From Thermoanaerobaculia bacterium (lineage in GTDB: Bacteria > Acidobacteriota > Thermoanaerobaculia > Multivoradales > JAHZIX01): DNA of 42,827 nt. The number at the start of each line of letters is the position of its first letter. Positions within the stretch are counted from its first letter, which is position 1. Of this stretch, positions 25,737 to 34,000 are shown in pieces. The stretch lies in contig JALXFE010000460.1 of assembly GCA_027069135.1 (NCBI GenBank), positions 1 to 42,827 on the forward strand. Reading direction: 5' to 3'. Made by a program: the position numbers and the translations under genes. The notes under the pieces are model-generated. The model saw only the letters and a list, made by a program, of their open reading frames with translations. It searched no databases and was not told the DNA's origin.

Positions 25737-27956
25737 ATGAAATTTCCAAGACTTTTTGTACCCGTTCTGCTGATCGCATTGGCCGCGGGGCCGCGGGCAC
25801 AGGCGTGCACGGCGCCGTCCTGTACCAAGTTGATCAACAACGGCTCGGACGCCGGCAAGATCGTCGTCGTGGTCATGGGGGACGGGTATACCTCGAGCCA
25901 GCAAAGCGCCTACAACCAGCAGGTCGACGACCTGGTGACCGACGGCGTTTTCGGTCATGACTTCTTCGAGGAGGAGCACAACGCCTTCAACCTCTATCGG
26001 TTGAACCTGAACTCCTCCCAAAGCGGGGTCAGTCAGCGGGTCTACGATCAGCACGGCACCCCTTCTGACGCCAGTGACGACACCATCGTCTCGACGACCC
26101 TCAAGAATACGGCGTTGAAATATATCTTTTCCGGGTCCTGGGCCCATTGCTGGTTGGAGCATCGCGTCTCCGGCGGTACGAACCTGACCCAGCAGGCCAA
26201 GAACGCGGCCTTGGCGGCCAACGGCGTTTCCCACGCGGACTATATTTTCGTCATCCTGAACGACGCCGGCTTCGGCGGTTGCAACCGGGGGCCCCGGGAC
26301 ATCGTCCAGACGAGCAGCGTCTCCTGGAGCGTGGCGGCCCATGAGGCGGGCCACGGTATCGGTGGACTCTACGATGAGTACAGCGCCGGCCGCGGCGATT
26401 ACACCGGTGGCATCATCAACAATCGCAATTGCTCGACGGTGCTAAACCGGAGCTCGGTGTTCTGGAATCGTTTCATCGCTCCGGGGACTCCTGTGGTGAC
26501 TTCCTTGGGAGCCGGTATGGACTCCAATCGGACGGTGGGGGAGTTTGACGGCTGCGCCACCTACGACTCCAAGATCTATCGGCCGGTCCACAACTGCCGG
26601 ATGAAAGGCAACTCCCCCAACTATTGTCCGGTGTGCCAGACCCTCATGCGCAACGCCCTCTACCCGAAGCTGAAGCACGACTTTGACAACGCCCTCATCG
26701 GTGACTTCAACGGCGACGGCCGGGACGACGTGCTGGTGCAGAATGGCAATGATCTGGCGATCTACCGAGCGGCGGGCGGGCCCAATCATCTGGACCGGGT
26801 CTGGTCCGCCAACAATCGGGTGCCGTCGGCACCCGGTAGCACCTACTTCTGGACCCTAGCCTCCGGTGACAAGCTCCACGTGGCGGATTTCAACGGCGAC
26901 GGCAAGGACGACATCTACATCCTCAACACCACCAGTTGGGGAACCCGTTGGCTGGGGCTCTTGCGCTCCAACGGCACGGGGTTGGAGACGGTTCGCCACT
27001 ACGGCGGTACCCTGCCGGGCTACGGTCGCATCGGCTCCAAGGATCAGGTTCACGTGGCGGATTTCAACGGCGACGGCAAGGACGATATCTATCTCTTTAC
27101 CGCCGGTAGTTGGAGCACAAAATACATGGGCCTGCTGCGCTCCAACGGCTCTTCGCTGACCACTGTGAAGCGCTACGATGGGAGTTTTCCCGGGTGGATC
27201 ATGGCGGCCCAAGATCGCTACTACGTGGCGGATTTCGACGGTAACGGCAAGGAGGACCTCTACGTCTTCAACGGCAAGGATTGGGGCTCCTGGCGGTATC
27301 TGGGGATGTTGCGCACCAACGGATCGACCCTCACCGACATCAAGCGCTACGACAAGAAACTCGCTTCCGGCTGGAATATGGGGGCCAACGACGAGCATTT
27401 CGTGGCCGACATCAACGGCGACGGCAAGGATGAGCTCTACGTCTTCAACGGCAAGGATTGGAGCTATCCATATCTGGAGATGACCCGGTCGACGGGCACG
27501 GCCCTCAACTACGCAAGACGCTACGACGGTGATCCGAATACCGCCTGGGCGCCCAATATCCCCGGCTGGGTGATGACCAAGGGGGACCGGTTTTTCGCCT
27601 CCGACTACAACTCGGACGGCAAGGGGGATCTCTTCGTCTACAACCCGAAGGTCAACTGGTCGACGGAGTATCTGGGCTCCCTGCGCTCGACGGGCTCCGC
27701 CCTATCCGGCAGTTGGTCCAAGGATTGGGTCAGCGGCATTTCCGGAGCCGGTGCCTGGAATCTGGGCATCTCCGACAAGATCCTGGTGGCCAATTTCGAA
27801 GGCGGTGCCGGCAAGCCGGACATCGTCATCCGCAACAACCAATGGCTAGGGTTGCTGCGCCGACGGTCGAGCGGGTTCGTCATGGATCGGCATTACCACC
27901 GCTGGATCTATACACCGCTCCACGACAGTAAACCGTGGGCCCTGAGCATGCCGTGA
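25737..27956 (+). CDS. Secreted M64 (IgA-peptidase-like) metallopeptidase with VCBS/FG-GAP propeller
   Basis: 739 residues from ATG 25737, with AAGGAG 9 bases upstream and a clear signal peptide (MKFPRLFVPVLLIALAAGPRAQA). Peptidase domain about 24-315: VVVVMGDGYTSSQQ at the start and zinc site HEAGHGIGGLYDEY (HEAGH at 202-206), the M64 signature. The second part has repeats each holding a Ca-binding loop: DFNGDGRDD, DFNGDGKDD (twice), DFDGNGKED, DINGDGKDE, DYNSDGKGD, and a degenerate NFEGGAGKPD, giving a seven-bladed propeller like integrin/VCBS domains. Several Cys (CTAPSC, CNRG, CPVC) suggest disulfides. It is exported; the target is unknown. Two related secreted proteins follow. Confidence 0.93.
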   Translation: MKFPRLFVPVLLIALAAGPRAQACTAPSCTKLINNGSDAGKIVVVVMGDGYTSSQQSAYNQQVDDLVTDGVFGHDFFEEEHNAFNLYRLNLNSSQSGVSQRVYDQHGTPSDASDDTIVSTTLKNTALKYIFSGSWAHCWLEHRVSGGTNLTQQAKNAALAANGVSHADYIFVILNDAGFGGCNRGPRDIVQTSSVSWSVAAHEAGHGIGGLYDEYSAGRGDYTGGIINNRNCSTVLNRSSVFWNRFIAPGTPVVTSLGAGMDSNRTVGEFDGCATYDSKIYRPVHNCRMKGNSPNYCPVCQTLMRNALYPKLKHDFDNALIGDFNGDGRDDVLVQNGNDLAIYRAAGGPNHLDRVWSANNRVPSAPGSTYFWTLASGDKLHVADFNGDGKDDIYILNTTSWGTRWLGLLRSNGTGLETVRHYGGTLPGYGRIGSKDQVHVADFNGDGKDDIYLFTAGSWSTKYMGLLRSNGSSLTTVKRYDGSFPGWIMAAQDRYYVADFDGNGKEDLYVFNGKDWGSWRYLGMLRTNGSTLTDIKRYDKKLASGWNMGANDEHFVADINGDGKDELYVFNGKDWSYPYLEMTRSTGTALNYARRYDGDPNTAWAPNIPGWVMTKGDRFFASDYNSDGKGDLFVYNPKVNWSTEYLGSLRSTGSALSGSWSKDWVSGISGAGAWNLGISDKILVANFEGGAGKPDIVIRNNQWLGLLRRRSSGFVMDRHYHRWIYTPLHDSKPWALSMP

Positions 27957-27995
27957 TGGCGACGAATTTCAATCGAATCGACAAGGAGAACAACC

Positions 27996-28901
27996 ATGAA
28001 GTGGAGTCATAGAAGAAGCGAGGCGAGAGTGCTCTTGGTCGCCGTTCTGGCCATGGGAAGCACAGTGTCTTGGGTTGTCGGGGCCCAGACGGAAGAGGTC
28101 CAGGCCCAGACGGAAAAGCCCAAGCAGGATACTTCCGGTGAGGCCATGCCCGGCAGCCGGACCGAGCCTGGCAGGGTGCTGGCCCTCCCGGAGGCCCGGG
28201 TAGCCCCCAGAGTCTTGGCTCGGCCCGGTGGAGCGCCCAGGATCTCGACGGTGAAGCCGCGGATCATCGGGGAAGGGATGGCGCAGGCTCTCTCCGCTCC
28301 CCAGGCCGTGGTGCGAGGGGATCTTCTCCCGGTCGCTCAGCTTCGTTCGGTGGTCCAGGACAAGGCGCCGGTCACCCAGCTCAAACCCCGTCTGGCCTCT
28401 GGGCTAGAGAGTTCAGAGAGCTACCTCAGCATCGTGATGCGGGTTCGCTCGGACGGCACCTCGCAAGTGGTGAGCGCGACGGAGATTCCCGGCCCGGCAC
28501 CGGTGTCCGAGGAGCCCAAGGGGGATTTCCTTTACGAGGTCCAGCTGGGCGGAAGAGCGGTAGCGGTGGAGGCTCTGCCGGACCCCTTCGAGGCTCACGC
28601 CTTCGGCGGTCCCCCGGGAACCCCCGAGGCCCTGCACCACTTCGAGCGCCAGGAGGCGGCGACGGTGGTGATCAAAGTACCCAAGGCAGGTCTCGATAGC
28701 TCGCTTGAAGACCTCTCCTTTCAGCTCTTCAAGCTGGAAGGGGGAGCACCCCTCGAGAAGGTCAACCCGCAGGTCTTAGAGCAGCTGAAGCGCAGCCGCT
28801 ACCTGCGCAGCCTGGTGCGCTCGGCTCCCCAGACCCTGGCCCCCCAAATTCGTGAGCTCGGGCTGACGCTGCGGCCGGAGGCCCTCGAGATCCAGAAGTA
28901 G
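27996..28901 (+). CDS. Secreted protein with DPFEAHxFGGPPG domain (paralogue 1)
   Basis: 301 residues; family not recognised. Start ATG 27996 follows AAGGAG. Signal peptide up to about VVGAQ (residue 30), then a Pro/Ala/Arg-rich, low-complexity section to about 135. The C-terminal domain (about 138-301) begins SYLSIVMRVRSDGTSQVVS, has DPFEAHAFGGPPG at 196-208, VVIKVPKAGLD, and ends with conserved helices (VNPQVLEQLKRSRYLRSL). The same domain forms almost all of the next protein. It starts 39 bases after the M64 gene. A role as inhibitor, substrate or partner of the peptidase is a guess from neighbourhood. Confidence 0.7.
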   Translation: MKWSHRRSEARVLLVAVLAMGSTVSWVVGAQTEEVQAQTEKPKQDTSGEAMPGSRTEPGRVLALPEARVAPRVLARPGGAPRISTVKPRIIGEGMAQALSAPQAVVRGDLLPVAQLRSVVQDKAPVTQLKPRLASGLESSESYLSIVMRVRSDGTSQVVSATEIPGPAPVSEEPKGDFLYEVQLGGRAVAVEALPDPFEAHAFGGPPGTPEALHHFERQEAATVVIKVPKAGLDSSLEDLSFQLFKLEGGAPLEKVNPQVLEQLKRSRYLRSLVRSAPQTLAPQIRELGLTLRPEALEIQK

Positions 28902-28906
28902 TCGGG

Positions 28907-28959
28907 CCGGAAGCCGTGGTCTCTCATCCTCACCCCTTCTTGTGAGGCCACGGCTCCGG
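28907..28959 (+). terminator. Strong two-tier hairpin between the paralogues
   Basis: Outer stem CCGG(A)AGCCGTGG (28907-28919) pairs with CCACGGCTCCGG (28948-28959) with one bulged A. Inner stem CCTCAC/GTGAGG (28928-28933, 28942-28947) closes a CCCTTCTT loop. The tail CTCCTTT is only weakly T-rich, so it is a terminator-like or mRNA-processing hairpin. Confidence 0.55.
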
Positions 28960-29032
28960 CTCCTTTGGAGTGATGGCCGCCCCATCTTCGAAGGCGGCCG
29001 GTAGTATGATCCATTCCGGGAGGCAATCCATC

Positions 29033-29656
29033 ATGCACCGCCAGCATCTCGCCTCATCGTTATCCTCCATGTCCATTGTCGCCGTTTTTCTGCTGTCTCT
29101 TTCGGCTCTGGGCATGTCCTGCCCGACCGGTGCCGAGGATCCTCCGGCGCAGTCAGGGGATTCGGCATCACAAGACAGCTATCTGCACCTCCTGCTTCGG
29201 GTGACGAGAGAAGGCGAGATGGAGGTGACCGGCGTCTCCCAGGTACCGGGGAAGCTGGTGATCTCCGACTATCCCGCCGGTCCCTATGTGATCGAAGTTC
29301 GCCGCGACGAGCGCATCGTCGCCGTGACCTCCATCGTCGACCCTTTCGAAGCCCACGGCTTCGGCGGGCCTCCGGGAGGGGGGCAGGAAGAGCACTCTTT
29401 CGAGGCCCAGACCCCTGTCACCATCGCCGTCAAGATCCCCGATGCCAAGCTTGCCGATCCGGGTTTGGATCGTCTCGCCATCACCCTCTACCGACGTCTC
29501 GATCCCGGAGTCGCCCTCCGGCGAATCGATCCCCAAGTCCAGGCCCAGCTGCTGAGAGAACGCCGCTTGGAAGAGGTCGGGGCCCTCGGGGGCCGAGACC
29601 TCGCCGAGCAGATCCGGGCTGAGGGCCCGGCGGTGGACCCCCAAGGAGAAGTGTAA
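29033..29656 (+). CDS. Secreted protein with DPFEAHxFGGPPG domain (paralogue 2)
   Basis: 207 residues from ATG 29033, chosen because GGGAGG lies 9 bases upstream; an in-frame start at 28970 would delay the signal peptide. Signal sequence SSMSIVAVFLLSLSALGMSC may be a weak lipobox (GMSC). The mature part starts QDSYLHLLLRVTREGEMEVTGVSQVPG and aligns with paralogue 1 throughout: DPFEAHGFGGPPG at 103-115, VTIAVKIPDAKL, RIDPQVQAQLLRERRLEEVGAL. Identity is moderate, so the duplication is old. Function unknown. It ends shortly before the nested inverted-repeat elements. Confidence 0.7.
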   Translation: MHRQHLASSLSSMSIVAVFLLSLSALGMSCPTGAEDPPAQSGDSASQDSYLHLLLRVTREGEMEVTGVSQVPGKLVISDYPAGPYVIEVRRDERIVAVTSIVDPFEAHGFGGPPGGGQEEHSFEAQTPVTIAVKIPDAKLADPGLDRLAITLYRRLDPGVALRRIDPQVQAQLLRERRLEEVGALGGRDLAEQIRAEGPAVDPQGEV

Positions 29657-29672
29657 GAGTACGTCCCTCTTA

Positions 29673-29994
29673 GCAGCCCGTGGCAGAAGTCAGGCGCTAG
29701 TGTCCCGATTGACAAATTCATCGCATAAATACGCGGCCCTTTCGGGCTCTAGCTGCGTTGTTCCTCCGCGCAATAGCTCTGCTATTACTTGTCCTCACGC
29801 CTTACCAGAGTCCCGAAATGCCTCGCGATTTCTCACGCGAATTAGTCAATCGGGACACTAGCGAGAGCGAGGAGTATTCGAGCCGAATCAAGGCGGAAGA
29901 CCGCAGATGATTCTTAGAATCATCGAGGTTTGACAACGAAGATTCGGCCGAATAGAACTGCTCGGAGCGCGGTTCGACTTTTGCCACGGGCTGC
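29673..29994. mobile_element. Outer MITE-like element (B)
   Basis: Terminal inverted repeats: 29673-29691 (GCAGCCCGTGGC...) and 29976-29994 match at 18 of 19 positions. With the inner element removed, the left arm goes on to align with the right arm through AGTATTCGAGCCGAATC versus its inverse ATTCGGCCGAAT, so the original element is a long imperfect palindrome of about 150 bases. A central hairpin GATGATTC-TTA-GAATCATC lies at 29906-29924. No transposase. It ends 6 bases from the stop codon of the Schlafen-like gene. Confidence 0.7.
29695..29863. mobile_element. Inner MITE-like element (A) inserted in element B
   Basis: Perfect 19-base inverted repeats: 29695-29713 (CGCTAGTGTCCCGATTGAC) and 29845-29863. 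The CTAG in each end (29697-29700, 29858-29861) can be read as a 4-base target duplication, leaving TGTCCCGATTGAC as the true end. A central hairpin AATAGC-TCT-GCTATT lies at 29772-29786. The inside has no reading frame long enough for a transposase. CTAG fits the YTAR target of IS5-type transposases; that link is an inference. Confidence 0.75.
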
Positions 29995-30000
29995 AAGGAC

Positions 30001-31275
30001 TTAGGATTCCTCCGAGGCCTCAGTGGCGAAGATCGTCAAGAGCAACTCCGCATCGTCGATCAGTCGGTAGGTGGGAATCTGGCCGCTCAGGGCCTTGCTT
30101 CTCGAGAGAATAATGGGCACTCCCTCGCCCCGTTTGTCCATGACATGAGTACGGTCAGGGGCCTCGCGCCCTCCGTTGGTACGAACCGGGCAGCGCGCGA
30201 GAAGACTGGTGATCGCCTCATTCCGCGTGGCTTGGCGGAAGGCGAGGCTCTCCACGGTCATCGTGTTCGGGATAGTGCCCGGGGAGAAGAGCTCCAGCCG
30301 ATTGCTGAATAGGCGCAAGCGGATCTTGGAACCATAGACCGAATAGTCGCGATGAGCCACCGCGTTGGTGACGGCCTCGAATACCGCGATCATGTCGAAT
30401 TGAGGTAGATCTTCCCGCCCGACTCCCCTTTTTCGTGCGGCGACCCACATATTCTTTCTTACGAAGTCGCAAGCCGCAAAGATTTGCTCGTCCAGCGGGC
30501 CGCTCAAATCCTGTGCATCGCGCTGATAGAAAGAAGCCTCCTGCTGGGTGAGGTCCGTCCCCCTATAGGCCACCGCCTGGATGTAGGCGTTGGCAAGGAA
30601 GCGCCGGGGATCGCGGCTCGCCATCAGCACGCCGGCTACCGTAGGGCGAATCACCCCGTCGTCATCGTGTCTCGCCATCGCTAGTTTCTGAAGGAGGTCA
30701 TCCCGGGATTCTTGTGTCCTCCCGCCGACGAAGCGCTGCCAGAGGTCAGGCTCCAGGTCATCCAATTCTGCCTTGGGTAGACATTGTTCGTCGAAGCGTA
30801 TGATGCGCGCTTGGCTTCGCTGCTGGAATAGCCGGGCAAGGTAGTCCGGCGGCATAGGCCGCTTGCTGCTTCCCACCCGGTGAAAGTAGCCGCCCGGGCT
30901 CTGATGCACGAATAGGCTGCGCGGGACATCGATGCGCAGAACGGGAAGTTCTTCGCCGAGATTGTTCGGGAGCTTCAGCCGCTCGATGATTGGAGCGAGG
31001 GGAGGTGTGACCGAATCCTGGCAAGCTTCCCGCACCAGGTTCTCGATCGCATCGAGCCTTTCGATGGGGATGCCGAGTACCTCCCGCGTCCCGTCGTCGA
31101 CTCCCAGAACCAGTATCCCGCCGCGACTGTTGGCGAAGGCGGCTAACTCGTCAGCCAGGTCCCTGCGGAGAGGTCCGCTGACCCTGCCCCCGGTGAAGCG
31201 AACCTCCTTCAGCTCCAGATAGCTGTCTTCCCCCAGCTGGATCTTTTCCAGGAGCTCAGACCTGGTACGCCACAT
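30001..31275 (-). CDS. Schlafen AlbA_2 / HATPase_c_4 domain protein
   Basis: 424 residues from ATG 31275 (a TTG two codons earlier is closer to the GGAGG site and is possible). N-terminal AlbA_2 domain: EDSYLELKEVRF, LADELAAFANSRGGILVLGVDD, then YFHRVGSSKRPM. The middle and C-terminal half have the GHKL-like region seen in this family: FDMIAVFEAVTNAVAHRDYS and KIRLRLFSNRLELFSPG, then DKRGEGVPIIL. Such proteins are annotated as ATP-binding or transcriptional regulators and often occur in defence islands; AlbA_2/Schlafen domains can cleave RNA. It lies 101 bases downstream of the DUF262 gene on the same strand and may be a fourth member of that operon. Confidence 0.85.
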   Translation of the reverse strand: MWRTRSELLEKIQLGEDSYLELKEVRFTGGRVSGPLRRDLADELAAFANSRGGILVLGVDDGTREVLGIPIERLDAIENLVREACQDSVTPPLAPIIERLKLPNNLGEELPVLRIDVPRSLFVHQSPGGYFHRVGSSKRPMPPDYLARLFQQRSQARIIRFDEQCLPKAELDDLEPDLWQRFVGGRTQESRDDLLQKLAMARHDDDGVIRPTVAGVLMASRDPRRFLANAYIQAVAYRGTDLTQQEASFYQRDAQDLSGPLDEQIFAACDFVRKNMWVAARKRGVGREDLPQFDMIAVFEAVTNAVAHRDYSVYGSKIRLRLFSNRLELFSPGTIPNTMTVESLAFRQATRNEAITSLLARCPVRTNGGREAPDRTHVMDKRGEGVPIILSRSKALSGQIPTYRLIDDAELLLTIFATEASEES

Positions 31276-31376
31276 GGTCAACTTCTACCTCCAAGCCCTT
31301 CGGTATCCTTTGGAACCATGATTTCCTCGCCGACTTCCGAAACCGAGTTTCTCACGGCTCTCATGGCTTAGCCGAT

Positions 31377-33044
31377 CTACTCGATCTCATCCGTATCCGA
31401 GGAATCGCTGTCCGCCGCGGCCAGAGCCTGACGGCTCGCGGGCAATCTCACCCGCTGCTTTTCTAGGAACCCTCGCTCACCATCAATCAGTTTCTGCAGT
31501 CTGGCTTCGATGACCCTTTCCCGATTACCGTCCCGAATCAGGGCTCGGGCACCGTCTGAAAAACCATGGCTTACAAGGATGGATTCATCCTGATTTGTCA
31601 GATCATTCCAAGTCTGTCCTGAGTGGTCACGATCGGCAAACATCCTGTTCGCCGGACTACTCCTAAGAGGACCCGGGAGGCTGCTGCTGACGTACGCCAG
31701 AGCCCCGGGGCCGAGCTCGGAAAGGAGCTCCCCTGGCCGAAGGGGAGAAGGAACTCCGTGGATAGATTGCGGATGAAGTGAGACCAGGTACAGAAGAAAA
31801 GCGCGAACTCGGGCACTCCGCGCGTCAAATCGCTCCGGGAAAGGTTCTGCAGGAGACTCCAAATCGAAGACGTCGAATTCTCTGCGTTCACCTCTCGCCA
31901 GTTCTCGCATCTCCTCCAGCGATTTCCCCACACGCGCCGTATTGACTCCACCAAACCATGCTGTAAAAGAAGTGACCCAGAACCACCGGCGCAGCAGCGA
32001 TTCCAGTTCCGAGTCGGATGGAGCCTTCCTGAGGCGAAAGAACTCGGCGAGCAGCACGAGTTGAAGTCCGTAGGGTAGAAGCCGGTCCGAGGTGACTCCA
32101 AGGTCCTCAAGAAACTTCAAAGCCAGGCGAAGCCCCCGCGTAGCATCTTCGAAGGCTTCCGGCAGAGCCTCTCGCACCTCGTCCCGTACCATCAGGCCTT
32201 CCCAGTCCTTGGCATAGATATCTCGGCCCATCGCCGCTAGAACCGAGCGGAGGATGAACCCGCGGTCGAGGCAGCCAAATCCCCGATGGGAGATCTCCGC
32301 CTGGAATTCATCGAGCTTCGTGGCTAGGTGGAACTGGCCCTCCCGGTAGGTCAGAGCTGAGACCATCTGGTCAGCGGTCATTCGTCGGCCCCGGAGGTTC
32401 AGTCTCGCAAAGACGGTGACCGCTGCATCCAGATTGGCATCCTTGATCGTGATGGTGGGAACCTGGTAGTCACGAAAGGCGTTGGCAAGCCGATCAGCTG
32501 CCTGAAGGAGGGTCTCTACGCTCCTTGGGGCTGCAGTTGTCTCGATGTGGCGGCATGCCGCGAGAAAGCCCGAGGTTGAGAGCAAGGACCGAACAGGGAA
32601 ATGATGGACCTCGGCTCCGCCACGCGGTTCCGGCAAGAATTCTCTTTCCTCGAGGTCATAGTAGACCCGCCAGTTGACTCCGGCAGTCAACTTCGAGGAC
32701 TTCTCAGGAAGTTGAAGGGTACCGGCGAGCGTCGACACGCGCTGTTGTCCGTCGAGAAGGTAACTCACAACACCCTTCGGTCGCTCTTTGACTTCGATAG
32801 GACCTACCTGATCAATACTCGTGACCGTCGAGTCAGTTTCCCAAAGGAGGATGCTCCCGATGGGGTAGCCCTCCACGATGCTGTCCAATAATTGGAGTAT
32901 TTGATGTTGCTTCCAAACGAACGGTCGCTGGAATCGCGGAACCCGAAGAGCACCTCCGGTGACCCGTTCGAGCAACTTTCCTACGAAGACTACTTCCGGG
33001 GTGACTTCAATCCGTTTCAATTCACGACTTTGCATCCGCCTCAT
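31377..33044 (-). CDS. DUF262 (GmrSD N-terminal-like) protein
   Basis: 555 residues. DUF262 core at the N-terminus: RVPRFQRPFVWKQHQILQLLDSI (36-58), GSILLWE, and the ParB/Srx-like nucleotide motif SYLLDGQQRVSTLAG with DGQQR at 98-102; later VFARLNLRGRRMTADQMVSALTY. DUF262 is the N-terminal half of GmrSD type IV restriction enzymes and uses NTPs. The DUF1524 HNH nuclease half is not evident, although ANRMFADRDHSG near the end could be a relic. The remainder is helical. Its ATG overlaps the stop of the TOPRIM-like gene as ATGA, so the two are translated together. Anti-phage function is inferred. Confidence 0.85.
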   Translation of the reverse strand: MRRMQSRELKRIEVTPEVVFVGKLLERVTGGALRVPRFQRPFVWKQHQILQLLDSIVEGYPIGSILLWETDSTVTSIDQVGPIEVKERPKGVVSYLLDGQQRVSTLAGTLQLPEKSSKLTAGVNWRVYYDLEEREFLPEPRGGAEVHHFPVRSLLSTSGFLAACRHIETTAAPRSVETLLQAADRLANAFRDYQVPTITIKDANLDAAVTVFARLNLRGRRMTADQMVSALTYREGQFHLATKLDEFQAEISHRGFGCLDRGFILRSVLAAMGRDIYAKDWEGLMVRDEVREALPEAFEDATRGLRLALKFLEDLGVTSDRLLPYGLQLVLLAEFFRLRKAPSDSELESLLRRWFWVTSFTAWFGGVNTARVGKSLEEMRELARGERREFDVFDLESPAEPFPERFDARSARVRAFLLYLVSLHPQSIHGVPSPLRPGELLSELGPGALAYVSSSLPGPLRSSPANRMFADRDHSGQTWNDLTNQDESILVSHGFSDGARALIRDGNRERVIEARLQKLIDGERGFLEKQRVRLPASRQALAAADSDSSDTDEIE

Positions 33045-34000
33045 ACCTCCTTGCGAATCAGGCTAAGACCGTGCTCGAGATCCCCGCGTCCTCGTTTCAA
33101 TAGCTCCTTCTTCGGGGAAACGCTCCAGTTTTTCCAGCAGTGGTGAACTTTTCGGCCGAATCCAGTCTTGAGTAGGTCGCGGTCTTTCTTGTTGAGCTCG
33201 TTGAAAAGCTTTCGTTCGGCGGGTTGCGGCTTGGTGGGGAGGCCGTTCTTCATATCTAAGTAATCTTTCTGATCATCCGAGAGTCGGTCCCAGGCTTCCA
33301 CTCGTTGCGCGTGGTCTCGGCCGCTGTCAGGCCGAGCCTCGAGGAGAGGGCGAGGTAGGTAGTTTTCGGCTTCTCTTTTTGCCAAGATCCAGCATGGAAG
33401 GTTTTGCTGCTCGCACTTCTCCTTGAGTCGCTGCGCTTCGAGGCTGGGTTTCTCCTCAGGTCCCTTCCTATCGCTATCGACCATGACAACAAGTCTTGGT
33501 CGCACCTGTGACGAAGCACACTTTCTCGTAACCTCCTCGACCATCTGTCCTTTTCCACCGACGCTATCAAATTGAAGAGGCTCTCCGCTCATCTTCAGTA
33601 GTTTCCTGAGGTCGTGATCCAATTCATGAATGACACGGCCCAGAAAGCCGTGACCGTCGCTCACTCGGTTCTCAACGAGAACCACCAGGGGCTGCTCTGC
33701 CAGGCGTGCAGCGCTTTCTGGAGAAAGTTTCTCGGAGCCGTTGGGGGCGTTGGTGACTCGAAGTCGACGACCATGCGGGCCAGGTCCGCTCCAGGCACTG
33801 CGGCGCGTAGCCGCCACGAAGAGCTCGCTTACCCAGGCCCCGGCCCTTCCACGATCGCAAATCCAGGTTGTTTCGGAGAACCTCTCAAGGCCTGTTACGT
33901 CCCAGAGGTGCCAGCCATCACCAATTTTGTGGAGCAGACGGTCGAGCCATCTATGAGCCGCCGGATCGTCGGCTACCGAAGTTTCGATCTCGATCAGCAC
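33041..34000 (-). CDS. TOPRIM-like (OLD/AriB-type) protein, separate from its ATPase
   Basis: 319 residues from GTG 34000, whose first base overlaps the stop of the ATPase gene. Three spaced acidic motifs look like a TOPRIM nuclease fold: Glu in PLVVLVENRVSDGHGFL, DSD in RLVVMVDSDRKG, and Glu in CWILAKREAENYLPRPLL. The REAENYLP segment recalls OLD-family TOPRIM and DUF4435 proteins. The C-terminal 90 residues are basic and Lys-rich. A split ATPase + TOPRIM pair is the layout of PARIS (AriA/AriB); here a DUF262 gene follows. Nuclease or sensor activity is inferred from motifs only. Confidence 0.6.
   Translation of the reverse strand: MLIEIETSVADDPAAHRWLDRLLHKIGDGWHLWDVTGLERFSETTWICDRGRAGAWVSELFVAATRRSAWSGPGPHGRRLRVTNAPNGSEKLSPESAARLAEQPLVVLVENRVSDGHGFLGRVIHELDHDLRKLLKMSGEPLQFDSVGGKGQMVEEVTRKCASSQVRPRLVVMVDSDRKGPEEKPSLEAQRLKEKCEQQNLPCWILAKREAENYLPRPLLEARPDSGRDHAQRVEAWDRLSDDQKDYLDMKNGLPTKPQPAERKLFNELNKKDRDLLKTGFGRKVHHCWKNWSVSPKKELLKRGRGDLEHGLSLIRKEV

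Larger units (their letters stand above)
29657..30000. other. 344-base gene-free gap filled by two nested inverted-repeat elements
   Basis: No protein-coding frame of interest. Except for the first 15 bases and the last 6, the gap consists of the outer element and the inner element described separately. Confidence 0.75.

Noticed and set aside
29672-29995. CRISPR array
   Set aside because: The repeats are inverted, only two copies each, with no regular spacers; no CRISPR-like array was seen anywhere in the window.
29657-30000. Remnant of an insertion sequence with transposase
   Set aside because: No open frame with transposase motifs; only terminal repeats and hairpins, so MITE-like.
31598-32110. 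Second leftward open frame inside the DUF262 gene
   Set aside because: Out-of-frame shadow with no domain pattern; the DUF262 frame is continuous.
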